DNA from: DATADF01 sp046263155
GTDB taxonomy: Bacteria > Actinomycetota > CADDZG01 > WHSQ01
Length of the DNA: 41,380 bases
NCBI GenBank assembly: GCA_046263155.1
Contig: JBHELF010000112.1
Location: forward strand, 1-41,380
Direction of reading: 5' to 3'
Of this stretch, positions 22,488 through 29,203 are shown in pieces. Made by a program: the position numbers and the translations under genes. Positions within the stretch are counted from its first letter, which is position 1. Every line of letters starts with the position of its first letter. The notes below the pieces were generated by a model. It made no database searches, was not told where the DNA came from, and was given only the letters and a program-made list of their open reading frames with translations.

Positions 22488-22892
22488 GTGCGAGTTCTCC
22501 TCGACACCAACGTCATCATCTCGGCGATCCTTTTCGGCGGCGTGCCGCGGCAAGCGATTGAGGCGGCGCTCACCGGCGAGATCGATCTCGTAACGAGCCC
22601 ACCTCTTCTGGCCGAATTGGAAGGCGTCCTCAGCCGCAGGTTCAGCTTCCCGTCGACGATGGCTGCCTTGATCCGCGCCGAGATCGAGTCCCTCAGTGAA
22701 GTCGTGGAGGCGGCTCCGATACAACAGGTGACACGAAACGCAGCCGATGATCAGGTCCTTGCCGCGGCTATCTCAGCCGACGCTGAGGTCATCGTGACCG
22801 GTGACAAAGAGCTCTTGGAACTCAAGTCTTACGAAGGCTGCAGGATCGAGGCGCCGCGGTCTTTCATCGAGAGGCTGGAGAAGAGCACCTAA
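22488..22892 (+). CDS. PIN-domain toxin ribonuclease (VapC-like, COG1569 type)
   Basis: The 134-residue product is a PIN-domain nuclease. Acidic residues of the metal site are visible: D6 in VLLDTNVIIS, an E in LLAELEGVLSRR, and the pair in NAADDQVLAAA and VTGDKELL. Toxins of this type cut tRNA or rRNA. The start is GTG, directly after the antitoxin stop, with GGAG four bases upstream inside the antitoxin gene. The COG1569 branch (DTNVIISAILFGGVPRQ start) differs from classical VapC and is often found as an RHH-PIN pair. The module looks intact. Confidence 0.87.
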   Translation: MRVLLDTNVIISAILFGGVPRQAIEAALTGEIDLVTSPPLLAELEGVLSRRFSFPSTMAALIRAEIESLSEVVEAAPIQQVTRNAADDQVLAAAISADAEVIVTGDKELLELKSYEGCRIEAPRSFIERLEKST

Positions 22893-22959
22893 CTGGGCGC
22901 ATCTCGCTTCTCCTTCACAGCCCTGCCGGGCGGGTAAGCACAGCGCTCTGCCGATTCTT

Positions 22960-22998
22960 CTTGCAAAGCAGGTGCTCTACCAACTGAGCTACCGCCCC
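22960..22998 (-). repeat. Duplicated 5' half of tRNA-Ala
   Basis: These 39 bases are identical to 21413-21451, the tRNA-Ala gene from its 5' end through the anticodon loop. The similarity continues on the 5' side of the tRNA in degenerate form (shared AGTCTAGCTGC) for about 30 bases. The 3' half is absent, so it cannot be a functional tRNA. With the intact gene it forms direct repeats about 1.5 kb apart, enclosing the membrane protein and the toxin-antitoxin pair. Confidence 0.85.
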
Positions 22999-23047
22999 GA
23001 GAGAGCATGAGTCTAGCTGCCGAAACGCTCGATTCCATCGCTAGAAC

Positions 23048-23095
23048 AAGCAGGTGCTCTAACAGACGGTTTCGCCGTGACGAGAGCACCTGCTT
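23048..23095. repeat. 13-bp inverted repeat built from tRNA-Ala internal sequence
   Basis: AAGCAGGTGCTCT (23048-23060) and its exact reverse complement (23083-23095) flank a 22-base spacer that itself contains a small ACGG/CCGT hairpin. The arm sequence equals part of the tRNA-Ala gene (21419-21431). An imperfect further copy lies at 23110-23122. The structure could be a recombination site remnant or a strong RNA hairpin. Confidence 0.7.
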
Positions 23096-23146
23096 GAATC
23101 TGATTTGGCAGGCAGTTGCTCTCCGAGCGAACTGGAGAAGGTCGTC

Positions 23147-23960
23147 ATGGCGGCTGATGAGAAATCTGTTGAACTACGCGACGGCGTGACACTCCGGTAC
23201 GTCGAACGCGGGAAGTCCTCAGGGCTCCCCCTGCTGCTGCTGCCTGGTCTCGGCGACTCCTGGCGCTCGTTTGGTCCAGTGCTCGAGCACCTCCCCCGTT
23301 CCATCCGAGCTTTCGCTCTCACGCAAAGGGGCCACGGCGATGCCAGCCATCCCCGAGAGGGATACGGCTTTTCCGACTTCTCGGCCGATCTCGAGGCCTT
23401 GCTGGACGCGCTCACCCTTCGAACGGTCGTCACGCTGCTCATTCCGCCAGTGGATTCTTCGCTCAGCGTTTCGCGATCGATCACCCTGAGCGCACCCTGG
23501 GCCTCGTTTTCATCGCGGCACCCTTGACACTGCGCAACCATGCAGGCCTTCAGGAGGCATGGGATTCGACAATCTCGAAATTGACAGATCCAGTTGACCC
23601 CGGATTCGTCCGCGACACGCAGCAGGGCACACTAGCCAAGCCGATCCCTGAAGATTTCCTCGAGACCCTCGTGACGGAAGCCATGAAGGTTCCGGCTCGC
23701 GTCTGGAGGGAGTCGTTCCAACACCTATTGGAAGGAGGATCTTTCAGGCGAGCTCAGCAATATCGCGATACCAACTTTGATCGTCTGGGGCGACCGGAAC
23801 GCGGTGTTGCCGCGGCGACACTCAAGAGGCACTTGCAGCGGCAATCAGTGGATCGCGGCTCTTGACCTACGAGGGTGTCGGCCACTCGCCCCATTGGGAG
23901 GAGCCCGAACGGTTTGCATCCGATCTCGCGGCTTTCGTCCGGTCGCTTGAGATCCGTTGA
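23147..23960 (+). pseudogene. Alpha/beta hydrolase with at least three frameshifts
   Basis: The start ATG 23147 has a GGAGAAGG site, and the frame encodes VELRDGVTLRYVERG, LPLLLLPGLGDSWRSF and LTQRGHGDAS, the oxyanion region of an alpha/beta hydrolase. Near 23430 the frame shifts; the neighbouring frame gives SGFFAQRFAIDHPERTLGL, after the nucleophile elbow, which is damaged. A second shift near 23735 leads to IAIPTLIVWGDRNAVLP, and a third near 23812 to EGVGHSPHWEEPERFASDL and a TGA at 23958. The pieces together make one complete gene of about 270 residues. It is either a true pseudogene or an assembly with indel errors. Confidence 0.8.
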
Positions 23961-24074
23961 CCGCCGGCAAACGAACAGCACCTAACTGACCGAAAGCTGA
24001 GGCTCTGTTCCACAGTCGCGGGCCAAGCATAGTTACTGCCAGCGTGCCAAGCGAGCGCTACAGTCCGTGATCAC

Positions 24075-24785
24075 ATGTATTGCCCGATCGACGGCGAGGA
24101 ATTCCGCGAGGGAATCACACGCTGCCCTGAGCATGGCGTGGAGCTCGAGGAGGAACCCCCCGAAATCGAGGAACTACTCTCCTTCCTCGACCGCTTTAAC
24201 GACCGCATCATCATGCGCATTACCTTCGTCGTCCTATTGGCGGCGGCGTTTGTCTACGCGGTCAGTGGCGCGACAGTCGCCTTTCTTTACCTCATGATCC
24301 AGTTCCGCGACTGGGAGGCGGACAGCGCCGCGTTCTCTCTCCAACAGATCCAGTCCGCCGCGTTCCCAATTGGGATAGCCGCCCTGGGAGGAATGGTCGG
24401 CGCGGTCATTCTGCGCATCTACCTGAGGCACCCCGAGCGCAGGAGTGAGGATGCCCGCGCGTCGGATTCAGAAAGGGATCCCGACCGAAGCTTCGGGCCT
24501 ATCTCTCCCACGGTCATGCGGCTTCTCTTCGCACTTACGGTCCTCTTCGCGCTGCTGTGGGCAGGAACGGGAATCGCCACAAGCAAGGAGCAAGTGGAAC
24601 TAACCCACGCGTTTGGAAACGTCGCCGGGGAACGACCGGAGCCCAGTGACACCTACCTCACGCTAGCGGCGTTGAACTACGCCGGTTACACCGGCGGCGT
24701 TGCCGCCCTCGCGATCATGGGGGCCGGGCTCATCGCCGGAACGCACGAACGCCCGCATCGAAAAAAGGTTGACCCTGTTCCTTAG
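24075..24785 (+). CDS. Four-helix membrane protein with an N-terminal variant zinc ribbon
   Basis: The 236-residue protein starts MYCPIDGEEFREGITRCPEHG, which resembles the common CPxCGxEY...CxxC ribbon but has C-x2-D and C-x2-H in place of two C-x2-C pairs. Four hydrophobic segments follow at about 49-76, 93-115, 149-171 and 206-224, with a charged cytoplasmic loop (about 116-140). The ATG has no ribosome-binding site; a TACAGT hexamer ends ten bases upstream, so the mRNA may be nearly leaderless. I recognise no named family and infer no function. Confidence 0.72.
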   Translation: MYCPIDGEEFREGITRCPEHGVELEEEPPEIEELLSFLDRFNDRIIMRITFVVLLAAAFVYAVSGATVAFLYLMIQFRDWEADSAAFSLQQIQSAAFPIGIAALGGMVGAVILRIYLRHPERRSEDARASDSERDPDRSFGPISPTVMRLLFALTVLFALLWAGTGIATSKEQVELTHAFGNVAGERPEPSDTYLTLAALNYAGYTGGVAALAIMGAGLIAGTHERPHRKKVDPVP

Positions 24786-24860
24786 CAATCGGCTCGCTCG
24801 AACAGGTCAAGGGGACCTCGCGGACGCTTAGCAGAGTCACTCAGTTAGGGAACAGGCGAG

Positions 24861-25295
24861 CTATGCCTGGGATAGATGTTCCCGCGCCTCCGAGTTCGTG
24901 ACGCGAAGAACCTCAAATGAGACTCGACCCTCATCGATGCATTCCTGGATGCTCTGCTGCCTGGAATCAAGAGACTTTTTCTTGCCGCTCTTTACCTCGA
25001 CAAAGACGACCTGCTTAATCCCGCCATCGCACAGACCGTCGAAAACGACGAAGTCGATCGGCTTGCCCAAAAAGTGGGCATCCTGGGGGTCGTAACGGAA
25101 CTGGGGCAAGAACGGAACCATTTGTTCGGCCAGCTGCCCGAGCCGAGTTCCATCACTGGTTCTAACGGCATGCTGGCGCGCCCGGCGTTGCAGGTCGGGG
25201 ATCGAAACCTTTAATTCGTGGTGGGCTCGTATCTCCCGCTGCAGGGCCCAGACCAGCCCGACGAGAACGATGACAAGTACGACGACTAGGTCCAC
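24861..25295 (-). CDS. Membrane-anchored endonuclease related to Holliday junction resolvases
   Basis: The 144-residue protein has an N-terminal membrane helix (about 2-18), a coiled region (about 19-48) and a PD-(D/E)xK-type nuclease fold: GKPIDFVVFDG (the first Asp) and VVFVEVKSGKK (the ExK). This matches the bacterial family described as endonucleases related to archaeal Hjc resolvase, which carry an N-terminal transmembrane segment. The start is GTG 25295 with AGGGGGA six bases upstream; the frame continues open to 25676 but only as the reverse of trxA. It diverges from trxA with a 118-base gap. The real substrate of this family is not known. Confidence 0.82.
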   Translation of the reverse strand: MDLVVVLVIVLVGLVWALQREIRAHHELKVSIPDLQRRARQHAVRTSDGTRLGQLAEQMVPFLPQFRYDPQDAHFLGKPIDFVVFDGLCDGGIKQVVFVEVKSGKKKSLDSRQQSIQECIDEGRVSFEVLRVTNSEAREHLSQA

Positions 25296-25413
25296 CGGCC
25301 AGTCCCCCTGAAAAAGTCGCGTCCGACAGAGGCAAATATGCAGGCTGGGGCGGGGAATACTAGGGTTTCGCGCAACGTTCGGAACGGTGGACCGACAAGG
25401 AGGCCAGTTCCGC

Positions 25414-25728
25414 ATGCAAGAAGTAACCGAGCAGGAATTCAACGAGACCGTGCTCGCCTCGGATCTGCCCGTCGTGGTCGACTTCTGGGCCGAGTGGTGT
25501 GGTCCCTGTCGACTGGTCAGCCCGGAACTCGAAAAGCTCCAGACCGAGTACGAGGGCAAGGTCAAGGTCGTAAAGGTCAACATCGACGACTCGCCGTCCA
25601 TCGCCTCGAAGTACGGGATCATGAGCATCCCCACGATCGCTCTCTTTGCGGATGGCGACCTGAAGTCGTGGGTCATCGGTGCCCGGCCGAAGGCCGATAT
25701 CGTGATGGGGCTCGGCCTCAGCGCCTAA
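25414..25728 (+). CDS. trxA: Thioredoxin
   Basis: The 104-residue protein is a standard thioredoxin: DFWAEWCGPCRLVSPEL contains the redox WCGPC site, and the cis-proline loop is MSIPTIALF. It reduces protein disulfides in the cytoplasm with thioredoxin reductase. ATG 25414 follows GGAGG by ten bases; GTG 25387 would add nine residues before the ribosome-binding site and is less likely. It stands alone 43 bases before tRNA-Ile. Confidence 0.95.
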   Translation: MQEVTEQEFNETVLASDLPVVVDFWAEWCGPCRLVSPELEKLQTEYEGKVKVVKVNIDDSPSIASKYGIMSIPTIALFADGDLKSWVIGARPKADIVMGLGLSA

Positions 25729-25771
25729 TAAGTTGTTGGCGACTGCCGCCGCTACAATCTGCCGTCACTTC

Positions 25772-25846
25772 GGGCCCATAGCTCAGCTCGGTTAGAGCGC
25801 ACCCCTGATAAGGGTGAGGCCGATGGTTCAAATCCATCTGGGCCCA
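25772..25846 (+). tRNA. tRNA-Ile (anticodon GAT)
   Basis: The acceptor stem is GGGCCCA (25772-25778) with TGGGCCC (25839-25845), then discriminator A. The anticodon stem ACCCC/GGGT encloses CTGATAA, anticodon GAT, and the T arm is GATGGTTCAAATCCATC. No CCA is encoded. In mycobacteria ileT is co-oriented with dnaA and gyrA; here it faces the opposite way, so a local inversion is likely. Confidence 0.96.
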
Positions 25847-25881
25847 CTTTCCGCGTTAGAGCGTGGGTGGGCGGGTGATCC

Positions 25882-25919
25882 GGGTGAGGCCGATGGTTCA
25901 AATCCATCTGGGCCCACTT
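25882..25919 (+). repeat. Tandem copy of the 3' half of tRNA-Ile
   Basis: These 38 bases repeat 25812-25849 exactly (the anticodon-stem 3' side to just past the tRNA end). A shorter shared piece, GTTAGAGCG, occurs at 25791-25799 and 25855-25863. The copy lacks an acceptor 5' strand and a plausible anticodon stem, so it is not a tRNA gene. A copy of the 3' end behind an intact tRNA is the usual trace of integrase action. Confidence 0.85.
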
Positions 25920-25995
25920 CCTAAGCTCTTCTGACGCGCAGAAGGTTCGCTATTCGAACCGGTGTAGATCAGAAAGCTAGAAAACGTCGCCGCGG

Positions 25996-26619
25996 CTAGC
26001 CCGAGAAATCTCGCTCCGAGAAGGTGAGCTCGAGGCCGCCTACAAAGTCCGCGCCCACGTTGTAAAGGAAGGCCAGGAAGGCGTTCACAAGCGCCCCGAT
26101 CACCGCCAAGGTGAGGCCAATCAGAAAGGCCCACTTCTCCACGAGCCACAACGAGATATTTACGTTCTCCCAGAGGACGAAGTTGCGTCCGATCTCCTCG
26201 ATCGTCTCAAAGACGCCCATCGATTCCACTACGAAATAGACGATCGCCACGAAGACGAGCCAGAGAACGAGGAAGCAGGCGTAGAAGAAGAGCGAGAGCT
26301 TCAGCATCGAGAAGGGGTCTATGTGACGCACCGTGCGTCGCACTCTCCGAATCGGTGCCCGCTGCCGTGGAGAGGTGAGATCCGCACGCATGCCGGCCTG
26401 AGAACGCCGGCCTAAACCCGGCGTCGTTTCAGGAATGACATCGGGGGCGCGCGTGGGACGGGCCTCCGCATAGGGATCGGACTCCGGACTGCGCAACGAC
26501 TCGGTCGGTCGAGCATCGAGAGGTGGCCGCTCCACTCTCGGGCGCGCGCTCGGAGTACCCCCCGCCGGCACGGGTTGGGTCTCCGTACGCCAGTTTTCGG
26601 AAGTTTCTCTACTCGACAT
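25996..26619 (-). CDS. DUF3566 membrane protein (Rv0007-like)
   Basis: The 207-residue protein has a disordered N-terminal half (about 1-100) rich in P, R, S and E, ending in the basic patch RAPIRRVRRTVRHID. The DUF3566 domain follows, with two membrane helices (about 108-132 and 163-188) and the connecting VWEN/NISLW region. It is the actinobacterial protein found just after gyrA in many genomes; in mycobacteria it may act in the envelope or divisome. ATG 26619 has AGGTGG six bases upstream. It is separated from gyrA by a terminator-like hairpin. Confidence 0.87.
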   Translation of the reverse strand: MSSRETSENWRTETQPVPAGGTPSARPRVERPPLDARPTESLRSPESDPYAEARPTRAPDVIPETTPGLGRRSQAGMRADLTSPRQRAPIRRVRRTVRHIDPFSMLKLSLFFYACFLVLWLVFVAIVYFVVESMGVFETIEEIGRNFVLWENVNISLWLVEKWAFLIGLTLAVIGALVNAFLAFLYNVGADFVGGLELTFSERDFSG

Positions 26620-26660
26620 GCGCACCCACCTAGCGTCTGTTGCGGCCCTCAGTATGGTGG

Positions 26661-26686
26661 AAAAGGTCCCGTTGCTGCGGCCTTTT
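26661..26686 (-). terminator. Terminator after gyrA
   Basis: The hairpin AAAAGGCC/GGTCCTTT-type stem (8 bp with one G-U; arms 26679-26686 and 26661-26668; loop of ten bases) starts at the gyrA stop codon and ends in TTTTCC on the minus strand. It separates gyrA from the DUF3566 gene. Confidence 0.5.
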
Positions 26687-29193
26687 TACAGGAGTCGGTC
26701 CTGTTCGCCCTCTTCCGTCTCGCCCATAACCAAGGCGAGCGAGGAAACCTGTGCGCCCTGAGAGAGATTCATGACGCGCACTCCGGTAGCCGGCCGGCCT
26801 TGGCGAGAAATCGTTTTTACGGCCATCCGGATCACGACGCCGTCGTCGGAGATCAGGAAGACCTCATCGTCACCTCGCACCACGCAAGCGCCGACGATCA
26901 TGCCCCGCGGCTTCGTGAGCTTCGCCGCGATGACACCCTTGCCTCCGCGACCCTTACGCGGGAACTGACCCAGCTTGGTCCTCTTTCCGTAGCCGAATTC
27001 CGTCACCACCAAGAGCTCCGCTTCCTCCTCGACCACGTCACAGGAAACGACCTCATCGTCGGGATCAAGGCGAATCCCGATAACCCCGGTTGCGGTTCGA
27101 CCCATCGGTCGGACCTTCTCTTCGGAGAAACGGATCGCTTTGCCCTTGCTGGTGATCAGCAAGACATCGTTCTTTCCCGACGTGGGACGGACACGCACGA
27201 CTTCGTCGCCCTCACGCAGATTGAGAGCGATGATCCCCTCCCGACGAGACGAGTCGTACTCGCGGAATAGCGTCTTCTTCACCATTCCTCGCTTCGTCGC
27301 GATGAGGAGGTATCGGTAGGTCTCGTAGTCGCGCGTGTCGATCACGGCGGCGACTCGGTCGTCGGGTCGCATCGGCACGACGTTCACTACGGCTGTACCT
27401 CGAGCCGTTCGTTCGCGCTTGGGGATCTCGTGCGCCTTGAGCCGATAGACACGCCCCGTGTTGGAGAACAACAGAAGGTAGGAGTGGGCCGTCGTCGTGA
27501 GCAGGTGCTCGACGATGTCACCCTCTTTGAGGCTGGCGCCCTTCACGCCCTTGCCCCCACGACCCTGGCGGCGATAAGCATCGAGCGGCACGCTCTTTAC
27601 GTAGCCATCACGCGAGACCGACACGACCAGGTCCTCATCGGCGATCAGGTCCTCGATGTCGAACTCGCCCTCGTCGGGAACCAGTCTCGTACGCCGCTCA
27701 TCGGCAAACTTCTGCCGAATCTCTTTGAGTTCGTCGGCGATCAGAGCCCGCAAGCGGGCAGGATCCTTGAGGATCGCTTTGAGTTCCTTGATCGTTTTTT
27801 GCAGCTCTGCATGCTCCTCGCGGATCTTGTCCTGCTCGAGCGCGGTCAGTCGGCGCAACGGCATGTCGAGGATGTGCTGCGCCTGCACCTCGCTCAGCCG
27901 GAAGCGAACCATTAAGCCGGTGCGTGCCTCCTCCACATCGGCGGCCGCGCGGATCAATTCGACGATCGCGTCGATGTGATCGAGAGCGATGATGAGGCCC
28001 TCGAGGATGTGGGAGCGCTCCTCGGCCTTCCGCAGCCTGAACTGCGTGCGTCGGGTAACGACCTGGATCTGGTGAGTGACATATTCGGTAATGACCTGCG
28101 CCAGGTTCAAGGTGCGCGGCACATTGTCGACCAACGCCAACATATTGACGGCGAAATTGTCCTGCAGCTGGGTGCGCTTGTAGAGCTGGTTCAGGACGAT
28201 GTTTGGGATCGCATTCTTCTTGAGCTCGAGCACGACACGCATCCCCTTGCGCGAGGACTCATCGCGGAGGTCGGAGATGCCCTCGATCTTGCGTCCCTGA
28301 ACGAGCTCGGCGATTTTCTCTTGAAGCCGCGCCTTGTTGACCTGGAAAGGCAACTCCGTGATGACGAGTCGCGGCCCCCTTGGCCCCTCCTCGACCTCGC
28401 AAACCCCGCGCATCTTGATCGAGCCGCGACCGGTCCGGTAGGCCTCCTCGATCCCGTGCCGGCCCAACACCAAGCCTCCGGTCGGAAAGTCGGGGCCAGT
28501 CACATGCTTCATGACCGTCTTCAGGGTCTTCTCTTCGCTTTCGGCGAGCTCAGGCTTTTGCAGGACCTCGACCGCGGCGTCGATGACCTCTCCCAGGTTA
28601 TGAGGCGGAATGTTCGTTGCCATGCCCACGGCGATCCCGAGGGAGCCGTTGACGAGAAGGTTGGGAAAGCGCGCCGGCAGGACGAGCGGCTCGACGGTGT
28701 CCCCGTCGTATGTGGGGCCGAAGTCGACGGTCTCCTCATCGATCCCGCGCAGCATCTCCATGGCAAGACGCGACAATCGGGCCTCGCTGTACCGCATCGC
28801 AGCAGCCGGGTCGCCGTCGACCGATCCAAAATTGCCCTGGCCGTCGATGAGAGGCGCGCGCGTCGTGAAGTCCTGCGCCAGACGAACCATCGAGTCGTAG
28901 ATCGCCTGGTCGCCGTGGGGATGGAAGGTCTTCATCACCTCTCCCACGAGAGCCGCCGACTTGCGGTGGCGTTGGTCCGCACGCAGCCCCGATTGCAATG
29001 CCGCGTAGAGAATCCTGCGGTTTACCGGCTTGAGGCCATCCCGAACGTCGGGCAGAGCTCGGGACACGATGACCGACATCGCGTATTCGAGAAAGGAGTA
29101 CTGCACCTCCTCCTCGATTGTGATCTCCTCCGTGCCGGTCCCCAGGGGCCCATCCGGAGGCAACTTGTCTTGAAAGGGTTCGTTCTCTGCCAT
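26686..29193 (-). CDS. gyrA: DNA gyrase subunit A
   Basis: The 835-residue subunit makes the double-strand break of DNA gyrase. The winged-helix region has the catalytic Tyr135 in AAMRYSEARLS. The quinolone region reads HPHGDQAIYD (91-100), with Gln96 where E. coli has Ser83 and mycobacteria Ala. The coiled-coil part contains LDMPLRRLTALEQDKI. The C-terminal beta-pinwheel starts at about 500 and has the GyrA-box variant RQGRGGKGVKG near 535 and repeats ending in VRVMNLSQGA. ATG 29193 is ten bases after the gyrB stop with no clear ribosome-binding site, so translation is likely coupled to gyrB. Confidence 0.97.
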   Translation of the reverse strand: MAENEPFQDKLPPDGPLGTGTEEITIEEEVQYSFLEYAMSVIVSRALPDVRDGLKPVNRRILYAALQSGLRADQRHRKSAALVGEVMKTFHPHGDQAIYDSMVRLAQDFTTRAPLIDGQGNFGSVDGDPAAAMRYSEARLSRLAMEMLRGIDEETVDFGPTYDGDTVEPLVLPARFPNLLVNGSLGIAVGMATNIPPHNLGEVIDAAVEVLQKPELAESEEKTLKTVMKHVTGPDFPTGGLVLGRHGIEEAYRTGRGSIKMRGVCEVEEGPRGPRLVITELPFQVNKARLQEKIAELVQGRKIEGISDLRDESSRKGMRVVLELKKNAIPNIVLNQLYKRTQLQDNFAVNMLALVDNVPRTLNLAQVITEYVTHQIQVVTRRTQFRLRKAEERSHILEGLIIALDHIDAIVELIRAAADVEEARTGLMVRFRLSEVQAQHILDMPLRRLTALEQDKIREEHAELQKTIKELKAILKDPARLRALIADELKEIRQKFADERRTRLVPDEGEFDIEDLIADEDLVVSVSRDGYVKSVPLDAYRRQGRGGKGVKGASLKEGDIVEHLLTTTAHSYLLLFSNTGRVYRLKAHEIPKRERTARGTAVVNVVPMRPDDRVAAVIDTRDYETYRYLLIATKRGMVKKTLFREYDSSRREGIIALNLREGDEVVRVRPTSGKNDVLLITSKGKAIRFSEEKVRPMGRTATGVIGIRLDPDDEVVSCDVVEEEAELLVVTEFGYGKRTKLGQFPRKGRGGKGVIAAKLTKPRGMIVGACVVRGDDEVFLISDDGVVIRMAVKTISRQGRPATGVRVMNLSQGAQVSSLALVMGETEEGEQDRLL

Positions 29194-29203
29194 AACTAAA
29201 GAC

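Noticed and set aside
22960..22998. Second tRNA-Ala gene
   Set aside because: Only the 5' half to the anticodon loop is present; no T arm or 3' acceptor strand follows.
22884..23988. 12-base repeat AGCACCTAACTG after the PIN gene and after the hydrolase pseudogene
   Set aside because: Two copies of 12 bases, about 1.1 kb apart, are too little to claim a functional site, though they resemble the tRNA-derived repeats.
25855..25919. Second tRNA-Ile gene
   Set aside because: No acceptor 5' strand and no valid anticodon stem; it is a partial duplication.
25944..25960. GGTTCG/CGAACC hairpin after the tRNA-Ile copy as a terminator
   Set aside because: The 6-bp stem has no T tract and may be only a T-arm remnant.
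27976..29199. 407-codon open frame opposite gyrA
   Set aside because: It is the antisense shadow of gyrA; it has no start signal or domain and gyrA is certain.
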